A DNA stretch of 64,000 bases from Microbacterium lushaniae (GTDB lineage: Bacteria; Actinomycetota; Actinomycetes; Actinomycetales; Microbacteriaceae). The stretch lies in the NCBI RefSeq assembly GCF_008727775.1, contig NZ_CP044232.1:3286001-3350000 (forward strand). Direction: 5' to 3'. The translations under genes were made by a program, and so were the position numbers. The notes below the pieces were generated by a model. That model did not search any database, was not told the origin of the DNA, and saw only the letters and a list, made by a program, of their open reading frames with translations. Positions 43,884 to 52,778 of this stretch are shown here, in pieces. Within the stretch, counting starts at the first letter, position 1. Each line of letters starts with the position of its first letter.

Positions 43884-45434
43884 GTGACCACGGATGCGCC
43901 CCCGCCGACCCGGCGGGCTCTGCGGCATGACGCCGGTGACCCTGATGCCGGCGCCGCCGGCGAGGGCGCCGCCGCGGCGGGCGCGCCGGAGGCTGCCGCC
44001 GCGCCCGAGGATGCCGCCGCGCCGGAGGACGCCGCCGCGCCGGAGGATGCGGGCGTGCTCGTGATGCAGCAGCCGGCCGACCCGCCCGGGTCTGCGGAGA
44101 CCTCGGGGCCGGTGGCCCTGGGCTGGGTGGACGAGACGCGCATCACCCTGCCGGCCCCGGTCACCGGACCGGCGGAGGGCGCACCGGACTCCGCGCCGGA
44201 TCTGCTCACCGGCGTACGTCCGCGCTCGCCGTTGCGCCCCGGGGTCATCGTCCCCACCGCCTTCCTGCTCCTGGTCACGATGGCGTACGCCGCGATCACG
44301 CTGCTGTGGCCCCTGCACGCGATCCCGCCCCGCATCGAAGCCGTCGCGGTGCAGACTGCTCCCGCTCCCGCCGCCGCCCCAGCCTGGCCCGGCCAGGGCA
44401 GCGCCGCCATCTCGGTGGCCGGCATCGACGGAGCACTGGCCTCCAGCGGCGAGGCGGCATCCATCGCCAGCATCACGAAGGTCGTCACGGCGCTGCTGGT
44501 GCTGGATCGGATGCCGCTGGCCGTCGGGGAGAGCGGTCCCGACTACCGGTTCTCCGCCGCCGATCGCGCGCGGTACTGGCAGTACCGTGCCAACGGCGAA
44601 TCGGCGCTGGACGTGCCGGTGGGTGGCAGCCTCACGCAGTACCAGATGCTCGAAGGGATGCTGATCGGCTCGGCCAACAACTACGCCGACCGTCTCGCGG
44701 TCGATCTGTGGCCCTCCGACGAGGTCTTCGCCGCGGCGGCCCGGTCATGGCTGTCCACGCAGGGGATCCCGGGCATCACGATCGTCGACCCCACCGGGAT
44801 CGAGGCCGGGAACGCCGCCAGCCCCGAGGCGCTCCTGGCGCTGGCGGACAGGGCGATGCGCCACCCGGTGATCTCCGAGATCGTGCGCAAGCAGTCGGTG
44901 GACCTGCCGGGCGCGGGAAGCGTGACCAACTCCAACCCGCTCCTGGTCGACCCCGGGATGGTCGGCATCAAGACCGGCACGCTGGATTCGTACAACCTGC
45001 TCTCGGCCAAGGAGGTCGTCCTCGGCGACACCACCGTCCGCCTCTACGCCGCCGTGCTGGGTCAGCCCGACACCACCGCGCGCGACGACGCGACGCGGGC
45101 TCTGTTCACGCAGATGGAGGACGAGCTGCGGCTGCGTCCGTCCGTGACGGCCGGCACGGTCGCCGGTCAGGTCGTGACCCGGTGGGGCGAGTCGGCCGAT
45201 GTGATCACCGCATCGGATGCCTCGGTGATCCTGTGGAACGGCATCGCCGCCACGGCCGCATCCGAGTTCGACCTCGGCGACGCCGAGAGCAAGGGCGATG
45301 CCGTCGGCACCCTCTCGGTGACCGGCCCGCTGGACGGCACGACCGTGGAGCTCCAGCTCGCCTCCGACCTGGAAGGGCCGACCGCGTGGTGGCGACTCAC
45401 CCACCCGCTCGACCTGCTGGGCCTCAACGGCTGA
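43884..45434 (+). CDS. D-alanyl-D-alanine carboxypeptidase (S11 penicillin-binding protein)
   Basis: A 516-residue envelope protein: a cytoplasmic tail rich in Ala/Pro/Glu/Asp with APED repeats (residues about 30-57), one membrane helix (about 122-142) and an outside PBP4/5-type domain. The three active-site motifs are Ser196-I-T-Lys199 (SITK), Ser263-A-Asn265 (SAN) and Lys363-T-G (KTG). It trims the D-Ala of peptidoglycan stem peptides. Start GTG is supported by the TAAGTT box six bases upstream. The S11-like core is intact; its specificity is not known. Confidence 0.9.
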   Translation: MTTDAPPPTRRALRHDAGDPDAGAAGEGAAAAGAPEAAAAPEDAAAPEDAAAPEDAGVLVMQQPADPPGSAETSGPVALGWVDETRITLPAPVTGPAEGAPDSAPDLLTGVRPRSPLRPGVIVPTAFLLLVTMAYAAITLLWPLHAIPPRIEAVAVQTAPAPAAAPAWPGQGSAAISVAGIDGALASSGEAASIASITKVVTALLVLDRMPLAVGESGPDYRFSAADRARYWQYRANGESALDVPVGGSLTQYQMLEGMLIGSANNYADRLAVDLWPSDEVFAAAARSWLSTQGIPGITIVDPTGIEAGNAASPEALLALADRAMRHPVISEIVRKQSVDLPGAGSVTNSNPLLVDPGMVGIKTGTLDSYNLLSAKEVVLGDTTVRLYAAVLGQPDTTARDDATRALFTQMEDELRLRPSVTAGTVAGQVVTRWGESADVITASDASVILWNGIAATAASEFDLGDAESKGDAVGTLSVTGPLDGTTVELQLASDLEGPTAWWRLTHPLDLLGLNG

Positions 45435-45447
45435 TGCCGCAGCGGCC

Positions 45448-46758
45448 TCAGAAGGGCCACACGAGCGGCACGTAGAGCACCGCGAACGCCACGAACACCG
45501 CGGCGAGGGGGAGCCCCAGCCGCCAGTAGTCGCCGAACCGATAGCCACCGGGCTCCATGACCATGAGGTTGGCGGGCGTGGCCACGGGGGTCAGGAACGC
45601 GGCGGCCCCCGCCACCGCCAGCCCGACGATGAACGGCAGTGCGCTGACGTCCAGCGTCGCGGCGATGGACATGGCCACCGGAGCGACCACGAGCACGGTG
45701 GCGACGTTGGAGATGAACTGCCCAAGGACGACCGTCACCAGGCAGATGACCAGCAGCGCGAGGCGCGGCGACGCGGTGCCCACCAGACCCAGCACGACGT
45801 CGGCGAGGGCGTCGGCGGCCCCGCTGTCGAGGACCGCGTTGGACAGCGGGATCATGCCGGCGATGAGGATGATCGTCGTCCACGAGATGCTGCGGTAGGC
45901 CTCATCGGCGGGCAGGACGCGGGCGAGGAGGATCGCCCCGGCGGCCAGCAGCCCCGCCACGGCGGGCGGTACCAGGCCCGTGGCCAGCAGCACGATCATC
46001 ACTCCCGTGATGATCAGCGTGCGCCGGGCGCCGCGCCCCACGCCCCCGGCGGGCCGGGGCACGCGGATGCCACCGGTGCGGACCGCCGGCGGGACCAGCG
46101 CGAGGTTCTCCTCCTCCCGCTCGGTCAGCGGGACGTGCGGCCCCGGCCCGTGGGCGGGAAGGGCGCGCGGTGCCCACACGAGCATGATCAGCGCGCTCAC
46201 GATCAGGAGCGGCCCGCCCACGAGCGCGAATTCGACGAAGCCGATCGGGCGTCCGACCGCCTCTTCAGCGAGTTCGGATGCCACGACGTTGACCGGCGTG
46301 CCGGTGAGGGTGAGCAGCGATCCGGCCGATGCTGCGAAGGCCAGCGGGATCATCAGCTGCGACACCGGGATGCCCGCGCGCCGTGCGACGACGGCCACGA
46401 CCGGCACGAGAGCGGCGACGGCTCCGTTGATGCTGATGAGCGACGTGAGCAGGGCGGCGACCCCGATGATCCAGACCGTCACCGGACCACGCCGGCGGCC
46501 GGCCCGCGCCACGATGAAGCCACCCGCCCAGCGCGTCACCCCCGTGGCATCCAGCGCCCCGGCCACGACGAACAGGCTCGCGATGAACAGCACCGTGGGA
46601 TCGGCGAACCCGGCGACCGCCTCCGGGAGGGTGAGCACCCCGGTGCCCCACAGCGCCAGCGCCACGCCGACGGCGATGACCTCCAGCGGGATGCGACCGG
46701 AGAGGAAGGCCAGGATCGCCGCGGCGAGGATCAGGAGCGTCGCGAGAAGGGGATCCAC
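45448..46758 (-). CDS. SLC13/DASS-family anion transporter
   Basis: A 436-residue protein with about twelve segments. Both family signature segments are present: SLLTLTGTPVNVVASE (near residue 148, SxT-type loop) and AAFLTPVATPANLMVM (near 388). Transports dicarboxylates, sulfate or related anions by sodium symport; which one is not told. The GTG is six bases after a TAGCGT box. Confidence 0.88.
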   Translation of the reverse strand: MDPLLATLLILAAAILAFLSGRIPLEVIAVGVALALWGTGVLTLPEAVAGFADPTVLFIASLFVVAGALDATGVTRWAGGFIVARAGRRRGPVTVWIIGVAALLTSLISINGAVAALVPVVAVVARRAGIPVSQLMIPLAFAASAGSLLTLTGTPVNVVASELAEEAVGRPIGFVEFALVGGPLLIVSALIMLVWAPRALPAHGPGPHVPLTEREEENLALVPPAVRTGGIRVPRPAGGVGRGARRTLIITGVMIVLLATGLVPPAVAGLLAAGAILLARVLPADEAYRSISWTTIILIAGMIPLSNAVLDSGAADALADVVLGLVGTASPRLALLVICLVTVVLGQFISNVATVLVVAPVAMSIAATLDVSALPFIVGLAVAGAAAFLTPVATPANLMVMEPGGYRFGDYWRLGLPLAAVFVAFAVLYVPLVWPF

Positions 46759-46764
46759 GCTCCC

Positions 46765-46770
46765 ACGCTA
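46765..46770 (-). promoter_or_regulatory. -10 box of a leaderless promoter (SLC13 transporter)
   Basis: TAGCGT, six bases (GGGAGC), GTG at 46758. Confidence 0.5.
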
Positions 46771-46787
46771 ACCCTCAGGGGCCGGAT

Positions 46788-47705
46788 TCAAACGTGCCGC
46801 ACGCGCTGCTGCAGACGGGTGCGGACGTCGAACAGCTCGGTCCCGCCGATCTCCCGGGCACCGGCGACCCCCTGCCGCAGCACGGTGGAGAGGGCGCTGC
46901 GCGCGGCGACGGCCACCGGGGTGCCGCGGACCTTGCCGAGCTGGGTGATCGCGTCGAGTGTGTCGCCGTCGGGCAGGACGACGATGGCGCCGCTGAAGCG
47001 CACGCCGGCCGCACGCGCGATCACGCGCAGTCTGCTGACGAGGTCGGTCACCGGTGCCCCGATGACGTTGGGCCCGACGAGCTCGCCGCGGCGGAATCCC
47101 ACCGGGCCGCCGAAATCCTCCGAGAGCACGGCGTACAGGCCGCTGGGTCCGAGCACGACGTGGTCGACCTTGTCGTCGGGGATGCCGTCACGGGATGCGG
47201 CGACGTCGTGCCACACCGTGTACCCCATGCCCAGGTCGGCCACCACCCGGGCCGTGGCCTCCTCGGCCAGCGCATCGGCGAGGAGGCGCCGCAGGTCGTG
47301 GGGGGCGGAGCGGACGAGCTGCGGGTCGTACGGGTCGGCGAGGTCGACTCCGCGCCCGACCCACTCGCGGATCAGCGTCAGGTAGCGCTCGCGGCGCCAC
47401 CCTCCGGGCTGGCCGTACGAGCGTGCCCGCGGGCGGGTGTCGGGTCGCGGCGACGCGGCGGCGCGCGGACCGGCCCACTCCGCGCCGGAGGAACCACGGC
47501 CGCGGTCGTACGCGGCGCGGGCCTCGGGCGTCCCGATGAGCTCCCACGCCCGCTGCACCTGGATGAACACCGCGGCGTCGCCGCCCGCGTCGGGGTGGGT
47601 CTGGCGCAGGCGCAGACGGTAGGCGCGCCGGAGCGCGTCGTCGTCGGCGCCGGCCTCCACGCCGAGCACCTCGTACGCCGACGCGGATACGGGACTGTCG
47701 AACAC
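46788..47705 (-). CDS. J-domain protein with C-terminal NERD-like domain
   Basis: A 305-residue protein. Residues about 8-70 are a DnaJ J domain (SAYEVLGVEAGADDDALRRA, with the invariant HPD in TQTHPDAGGD-like RQTHPDAGG). After a linker, residues about 150-290 look like a NERD nuclease-related domain (DKVDHVVLGPSGLYAVLSED, and RFSGAIVVLPDG). A J domain could recruit DnaK. A combination like this is sometimes seen in actinobacteria, but the role is unknown. GTG start seven bases after a TAGCCT box. Confidence 0.85.
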   Translation of the reverse strand: MFDSPVSASAYEVLGVEAGADDDALRRAYRLRLRQTHPDAGGDAAVFIQVQRAWELIGTPEARAAYDRGRGSSGAEWAGPRAAASPRPDTRPRARSYGQPGGWRRERYLTLIREWVGRGVDLADPYDPQLVRSAPHDLRRLLADALAEEATARVVADLGMGYTVWHDVAASRDGIPDDKVDHVVLGPSGLYAVLSEDFGGPVGFRRGELVGPNVIGAPVTDLVSRLRVIARAAGVRFSGAIVVLPDGDTLDAITQLGKVRGTPVAVAARSALSTVLRQGVAGAREIGGTELFDVRTRLQQRVRHV

Positions 47706-47712
47706 GTCTGTC

Positions 47713-47718
47713 AGGCTA
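47713..47718 (-). promoter_or_regulatory. -10 box of a leaderless promoter (J-domain protein)
   Basis: TAGCCT, seven bases (GACAGAC), GTG at 47705. Confidence 0.5.
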
Positions 47719-47780
47719 ATCCGCGGCGGATGTGGGTCGGCTGTCCGTTCGCTCTGGGCGCGCCCGCCCCGAGCGTCACC

Positions 47781-48842
47781 TCACGACTCCCACAGCGGCA
47801 GAGCGGGGGTGTGCGCGAACGCCTCCTCGACCGCATCCGGCGAGACCTCGCCCTGCCAGCGCGGCGAGCGGTCTTTGTCGACCACCTGCGCGCGGATGCC
47901 CTCGACGAGATCGGGCTGGGTCGTGACGAACCACGTCACGAGGGCGTACTCCTGTGCCAGCGTCGCTCGAAGATCGGGCAGCTGCCGCGCGCGCCGTACG
48001 GCCTCCAGCGTCACCGCGAGGGAGGTGGGAGACAGGGCCGCGAGCGTAGCGGCGGCCTCGGCGGCCTCGGGCTCCGGCCGGGCACGGAGCCGGCCGACGA
48101 TCTCGGCCATCGTGGCGCCGGCGAACGCGTCGTCGATCCACTCGCGCGCCTGGGCGAGCCCGGACGGAGGCGGCGTGTCGTCGAAGAGCAGGACGAGCTC
48201 GGCGGGGTCGGCGGCATCCGCGCCCGCCCCGAGCGCCTCGCGCAGAGCGTCCAAGCGCGTCGTGGGCACGAGATGGTCGGCGAAGCCGGCGTAGATCGCG
48301 TCGGCGGCATCCATCGACGCCCCCGTGAGGGAGAGGTACTCCCCGAGACGGCCGGGGGCGCGCGCGAGAAGCCACGATCCGCCGACGTCGGGGGTGAAGC
48401 CGATGCGCGTCTCGGGCATCGCCAGCCGCGAACGTTCGGTGACCACGCGCAGGGCGGCGTGCCCCGTGAGGCCGATGCCCCCGCCCATCGTGATGCCGTC
48501 GGCGACGCTGACCACGGGAACGGCCGAGGTGGCGATCGCGGAGTTCAGCCGGTACTCGTCCCGGAAGAACCGGGCCGTATCCGCCGTGTGGCCCCCGACG
48601 ATCTGCTCGTACAGCTGCCGCACATCGCCGCCCGCGCAGAAACCACGATCGCCCGCCCCGTCCAGGAGGACCGCGTCGACGTCGGGGGTGTCCTGCCACC
48701 CGGCGAGGGCGGCGGCGAGGTGCTGGATCATGTCGTGACTGAGCGCGTTGAGCGCTTTCGGGCGGTTCAGCGTGAGCCGTCCGAGACTGCCGCCGACCCG
48801 TACGAGGACGTCCGCGTCCCCCTCATCCGTCATGTTCCCCAC
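47781..48842 (-). CDS. 3-hydroxyisobutyryl-CoA hydrolase type crotonase
   Basis: A 353-residue crotonase of the long (HIBCH) type. GFCAGGDVRQLYEQ (near 67), ITMGGGIGLTGH (near 118) and MPETRIGFTPDVGGSWLLAR (near 143) match 3-hydroxyisobutyryl-CoA hydrolase, which releases 3-hydroxyisobutyrate in valine catabolism. The window's other valine genes (9522-12399) lack this step, so this gene would complete it from a distance. The GTG at 48842 lies six bases after TAACGT; an internal ATG at 48833 is the other option. Confidence 0.88.
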   Translation of the reverse strand: MGNMTDEGDADVLVRVGGSLGRLTLNRPKALNALSHDMIQHLAAALAGWQDTPDVDAVLLDGAGDRGFCAGGDVRQLYEQIVGGHTADTARFFRDEYRLNSAIATSAVPVVSVADGITMGGGIGLTGHAALRVVTERSRLAMPETRIGFTPDVGGSWLLARAPGRLGEYLSLTGASMDAADAIYAGFADHLVPTTRLDALREALGAGADAADPAELVLLFDDTPPPSGLAQAREWIDDAFAGATMAEIVGRLRARPEPEAAEAAATLAALSPTSLAVTLEAVRRARQLPDLRATLAQEYALVTWFVTTQPDLVEGIRAQVVDKDRSPRWQGEVSPDAVEEAFAHTPALPLWES

Positions 48843-48848
48843 GCCGCC

Positions 48849-48854
48849 ACGTTA
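48849..48854 (-). promoter_or_regulatory. -10 box of a leaderless promoter (HIBCH-like gene)
   Basis: TAACGT, six bases (GGCGGC), GTG at 48842; it decides the start. Confidence 0.45.
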
Positions 48855-48945
48855 CCGGCCGACACGTCCGGGCGACGCGAGCTCCCGCGGAAACCCGGGA
48901 TATCCGGGAAGATAGGGGGAATCGCACAACGACGAGAGGTTCGGC

Positions 48946-50178
48946 ATGCCCGAAGGACAGGTGCTGGAGTTCTCCGGCGTCACCAAGCGCTTCGGCCCCG
49001 TCACCGCCGTCACGGATCTGTCCGCACGCGTCGAACCGGGCCTCGTGACCGGGTTCCTCGGCCCCAACGGCGCCGGGAAGACCACGACCCTGCGCATCCT
49101 GCTGGGCCTCGTCCGCCCCAGCGGGGGTACCGCGACGATCGGCGGCGTGCCCTACGCCAAGCTCGCCCGGCCTCTGCAGTCCGTCGGCGCCGTGCTGGAG
49201 GCATCGAGCTTCCACCCCGGTCGCACCGCCGCCAATCACCTGCTCGTCTACGCCCGGGCGGCGGGCATCCCGCGCGGCCGCGTCGACGAGGTGCTCGGCC
49301 TGGTCGGCCTGGCGGATGCCGCAGGCCGAAAGGTCGGCGGATTCTCCCTGGGTATGCGTCAGCGCCTGGGCCTCGCGTACGCCCTCCTCGGCGACCCCGG
49401 CGTGCTGGTCCTGGACGAGCCGTCGAACGGCCTGGACCCGCAGGGCATCCGGTGGATGCGCGGGCTGCTCCGCGCCCTCGCCGCAGAGGGACGCACCGTG
49501 CTGGTCTCCTCCCACATGCTGGGCGAGGTGCAGCAGACCGTGGACGCGCTGCTGATCATCGCGAAGGGACGCCTGGTGTTCCAGGGCGGCATCGAAGACC
49601 TCGCCGAGGCATCCGATCAGGCCACCGTGGTCGACGCGGCCGACAGGGCCGCACTGGAGGCGGCCCTCACGGCGGCCGGGCACTCGTTCGAGGTGCTTCG
49701 CAACGGCCTGACCGTGCGCACCGCCGAGCCGGCCGAAGTGGGAGCCGTGGCGCACGCGGCCGGGATCGCGCTGTCGAGCCTGCAGCGCCGCGGTGCGACC
49801 CTCGAGGACGTGTTCCTGGAGCTCGTGAGCGGCGAGCGCGTGCACGTCAGCGCCGGCGGGGCCGCCCCTGTGCCCGCGGATGCGGCGGGCGAGACCGAGC
49901 CGGAGCCTCAGGGCGGGGACGGACCCGAGTCGCAGCCGGCGGCCGACGCCGTGGGGCCGGAGCCCGAGGCGGCGGAGCTGCCCGGCGCCGAGCCGACGCC
50001 GGAGCCGGGGCCGCAGCCCGACCCGGAGCCGGAACGCGGCCATGCCGACGAGGCCTCCGGGGCCACCGCATCCTTCGCCGTCGCGTCCACCGGCGTCATC
50101 GACATCGTCCTCCCCGCCCGCGACGACGACGAGCTCGCCGATCGTGAACGCCAGGACCACGAGGGGGGACGGCGATGA
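48946..50178 (+). CDS. ABC exporter ATP-binding protein with acidic Pro/Glu-rich tail
   Basis: A 410-residue ATPase: Walker A GPNGAGKTTTLRI (near residue 43), signature FSLGMRQRLGLAY (near 133), Walker B VLVLDEPSNGLDPQGIRW (near 153), H-loop SSHMLGE. The standard domain ends about residue 300; a further 110-residue tail is dominated by Pro, Glu and Ala (EPEPQ, TPEPGPQPDPEP) and is probably disordered. Its stop overlaps the permease start. Forms an exporter with the 50175 permease; substrate unknown. Confidence 0.92.
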   Translation: MPEGQVLEFSGVTKRFGPVTAVTDLSARVEPGLVTGFLGPNGAGKTTTLRILLGLVRPSGGTATIGGVPYAKLARPLQSVGAVLEASSFHPGRTAANHLLVYARAAGIPRGRVDEVLGLVGLADAAGRKVGGFSLGMRQRLGLAYALLGDPGVLVLDEPSNGLDPQGIRWMRGLLRALAAEGRTVLVSSHMLGEVQQTVDALLIIAKGRLVFQGGIEDLAEASDQATVVDAADRAALEAALTAAGHSFEVLRNGLTVRTAEPAEVGAVAHAAGIALSSLQRRGATLEDVFLELVSGERVHVSAGGAAPVPADAAGETEPEPQGGDGPESQPAADAVGPEPEAAELPGAEPTPEPGPQPDPEPERGHADEASGATASFAVASTGVIDIVLPARDDDELADRERQDHEGGRR

Positions 50179-50993
50179 GCCTCGTCACCGCGAGCCGATC
50201 CGAGCTCACGAAGCAGTTCACGACCGCGATCTGGTGGATCCTCGGTCTCGTCCTGATCATCTACGTGGGGCTGACGGCGGCCGGCTTCGGACTGCTGCTC
50301 ACGTCCCTCGCCACCGGGGCGCTGGGCGGGACCGAGACCCCGCTGGTGCCGCCGGATGCCCTCCCCTCGGTCATCTACAGCACCGCGACCTCGTTCGGGT
50401 ACGTCTTCCCGCTGCTGGTGGGCACGCTCATGGTGACCACCGAATTCCGGCACAAGACGCTCACCCCCACCTTCCTCGCCGTCCCCCGTCGGGGTGTGGC
50501 TCTGGCCGCGAAGGTCGTCATCGGCGTGGTCATGGGGCTGCTGTTCGGCGTGCTGGGGCTCGTCGCCACCGTCGGCCCCGGCGCCGTGATCCTCGCCGCT
50601 TCGGGCCTGGAGACCGGACTGGCGTCATCGGACACGTGGGCCCTGGCCGGGCGGATGCTGCTGGCCTTCGTGCTGTGGACCCTCATCGGCATCGGCGTGG
50701 GGTCGGTCGTGCGCAACCAGGTGGTCGCGATCGTCATCGTGCTGGCCTTCACGCAGTTCATCGAGCCGCTCGTGCGCCTGGCCGGCGGCTTCATCGAGGG
50801 CCTCGGACCCGTGGTGAGCGTGCTGCCGGGGGCCGCCGGCGACGCCCTCGTGGGGGCGAGCGCGTTCTCGCTCGGCATGCCGACCGCGACCGAGCCGCTC
50901 GCGTGGTGGGGCGGCGGCCTGGTCCTGCTCGCCTACGCACTGGTGTTCGTCGTCGTGGGCCAGTTCACCAGCTGGCGGCGCGACGTCAACTGA
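50175..50993 (+). CDS. ABC exporter permease
   Basis: A 272-residue ABC-2/ABC-3-type permease with six segments (for example IWWILGLVLIIYVGLTAAGF near residue 17, GVVMGLLFGVLGLVATVGPG near 115). ATG overlaps the ATPase stop (ATGA). The motif TEFRHKTLTPTFLAVPRR at a cytoplasmic loop is typical of the bacitracin/nisin-exporter-like permeases of actinobacteria. Confidence 0.9.
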   Translation: MSLVTASRSELTKQFTTAIWWILGLVLIIYVGLTAAGFGLLLTSLATGALGGTETPLVPPDALPSVIYSTATSFGYVFPLLVGTLMVTTEFRHKTLTPTFLAVPRRGVALAAKVVIGVVMGLLFGVLGLVATVGPGAVILAASGLETGLASSDTWALAGRMLLAFVLWTLIGIGVGSVVRNQVVAIVIVLAFTQFIEPLVRLAGGFIEGLGPVVSVLPGAAGDALVGASAFSLGMPTATEPLAWWGGGLVLLAYALVFVVVGQFTSWRRDVN

Positions 50994-51014
50994 CGCCGGC
51001 CCCAGGCGCGCTCG

Positions 51015-52103
51015 TCAGAGGGCTCTGCGCTGGGCGACCAGCGGGCAGTCGAAGGGATCGCGTTCGCTGAGACCCACCCGGTTGATGTACTTGATCACGA
51101 TCGCGTACGACTCGATCAGACCGGTTTCGGTATAGGGCAGGTTCCGCGAGCGGCAGTACTCCGACACGATGCGCGCAGCCTTGCGCAGGTGGGGGCGCGG
51201 CATCGAGGGGAACAGATGATGCTCGATCTGGTAGTTCAGACCGCCCATCGCGATGTCGATGAAACGGCTGCCGCGGATGTTGCGGCTCGTGAGCACCTGG
51301 CGCTCCAGGAAGCCCAGCTTGGCGTCCTTGGGCACCATCGGCATGCCCTTGTGATTGGGCGCGAACGAGGCGCCCATGTAGAAGCCGAACACCCCGAGCT
51401 GCACGGCGAGGAAGGCGAAGGCGATCCCCGGTGACAGCACGACGAAGACGAGCACCCCGTAACCGATGAGGCGGATGCTGAGGAAGACGATCTCCACCCA
51501 GCGGTGCGCGACCGGCTCCCGGGCGAGCACGCGCTGCACGCTCGCGACGTGCAGCGCGATCCCCTCCAACGGGAGGATCGGGAAGAAGAACGCCCCCTGG
51601 TGGCTTCCCAGCCATCGAACCAGCCGGTTGCGGTCCCGGAGGCGTTCGCGGGTGACCTTGACGACGGGGAGGTCGATGTCGGGGTCTGCGCCCTCCTTGT
51701 TCGGGTTGGCGTGGTGGCGCGTGTGCTTGTGCCGCCACCATCCGTAGCTCATCCCGATGAACAGGTCGCCGATGATGAGACTCGTCCAGTCGTTCCACTT
51801 GCCGGACACGAAGATCTGGCGGTGCGCCGCATCGTGCCCGAGGAAGGCCACCTGGGTGAAGACGACCCCGAGCACGGCCGCGGTGATCAGCTGCCACCAC
51901 GTGTCGCCGATCATCACGAAGGCCACCAGGATCGCGATGACGAGGACGGGCAGGCCGATCAGCTTGGCCCAGTAGTAGCCGTAACGGCGACGCATGAGGC
52001 CGCTGGCCTGAATCGTCTTGGCGAGTTCGGTGAAGTCACTGTTGACGTGCGCGCCCTTTCGCGCGGCACGGGTGGGGGCGGGTCGCGGTTCGACCGTCGT
52101 CAT
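51015..52103 (-). CDS. Membrane acyl-lipid / fatty-acid desaturase
   Basis: A 362-residue four-helix desaturase with the three histidine boxes: HDAAH (near residue 88), HKHTRHH (near 123) and QIEHH (near 294). They bind a di-iron centre. It introduces a double bond, probably for membrane fluidity. I chose the ATG at 52103 (MTTVEPRP), with GGAGC nine bases upstream, over one ten codons further out. Position specificity is not determined. Confidence 0.92.
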   Translation of the reverse strand: MTTVEPRPAPTRAARKGAHVNSDFTELAKTIQASGLMRRRYGYYWAKLIGLPVLVIAILVAFVMIGDTWWQLITAAVLGVVFTQVAFLGHDAAHRQIFVSGKWNDWTSLIIGDLFIGMSYGWWRHKHTRHHANPNKEGADPDIDLPVVKVTRERLRDRNRLVRWLGSHQGAFFFPILPLEGIALHVASVQRVLAREPVAHRWVEIVFLSIRLIGYGVLVFVVLSPGIAFAFLAVQLGVFGFYMGASFAPNHKGMPMVPKDAKLGFLERQVLTSRNIRGSRFIDIAMGGLNYQIEHHLFPSMPRPHLRKAARIVSEYCRSRNLPYTETGLIESYAIVIKYINRVGLSERDPFDCPLVAQRRAL

Positions 52104-52199
52104 GGGCACGCTCCATCGGTGTCGTCTTCCCATTCGACCCGATCGGCCGCGACCGACGCAAAGGCTGGCGTTGCAGAGCGTCGATCCGCTTGAATACGC

Positions 52200-52643
52200 T
52201 CAGCCGACGCCGGGTGCCACGACGGGCCGACGGCGTCGCACCTTCGGCGCCGTCGAGGTCGCCAGCACGGCGACGTCTTCGGGCTCGTCGGCGACATCCA
52301 GCCGCAGCGCACGCATGAGTGCCACGCCGTGCCGGGTGGTGAGGATGAGCCGTTCGAACTCCTCGTGACCGGACAGGTCGATCACCACGCCGGGGCGGCG
52401 ACGGCGGATGAGGGCGAAATCCGCACCGAAGGCCGACTTCCACGACCCCATCGCGACCGCCGAGGGCAGGTAGGTACCGGGGCTGGGCACGCCGCGCAAC
52501 CACGTCCACGCGTCATCGGTCAGCTGCGCCTTCACCATCTGCTCGCGCGGCACGACGATGTTGCGCCGCCGGAACGACAGCGCACGCTCGACGGTCGAGA
52601 GCACGACCTCCAGCTGCGTCGAGTCCAGCAGCAGCGTCACCAT
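52200..52643 (-). CDS. Small hypothetical protein
   Basis: A 147-residue soluble protein starting MVTLLLDSTQLEVVLSTVER and containing two conserved-looking beta segments (NIVVPREQMVKAQLTDDAW, RPGVVIDLSGHEEFERLIL). It could be a PH-like fold found in actinobacterial hypothetical proteins, which is a guess. A CAGACT box is six bases before the ATG. It is divergent from the F420 operon start at 52779. Confidence 0.65.
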   Translation of the reverse strand: MVTLLLDSTQLEVVLSTVERALSFRRRNIVVPREQMVKAQLTDDAWTWLRGVPSPGTYLPSAVAMGSWKSAFGADFALIRRRRPGVVIDLSGHEEFERLILTTRHGVALMRALRLDVADEPEDVAVLATSTAPKVRRRRPVVAPGVG

Positions 52644-52766
52644 GCGGACAGTCTGCCAGCGGCACCGCACCGCCGTGCGCACGAATGCTCACAGGTCGGC
52701 AACGATCCGTCTCCGGCGCGGCGGTCAACCCCCGGGTGGCACGGAGCCGGCCCCCACCGATCGGGA

Positions 52767-52772
52767 TAGCCT
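52767..52772 (+). promoter_or_regulatory. -10 box of a leaderless promoter (F420 operon)
   Basis: TAGCCT, six bases (GAAAGC), ATG of fbiC at 52779. Confidence 0.5.
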
Positions 52773-52778
52773 GAAAGC

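Noticed and set aside
46794..50147. A 1,117-residue open frame on the plus strand
   Set aside because: It reads antisense through the J-domain and HIBCH-like genes and then out of frame through the ABC ATPase; the composition is Arg/Gly/His-rich with no motif. High-G+C DNA makes such long empty frames.
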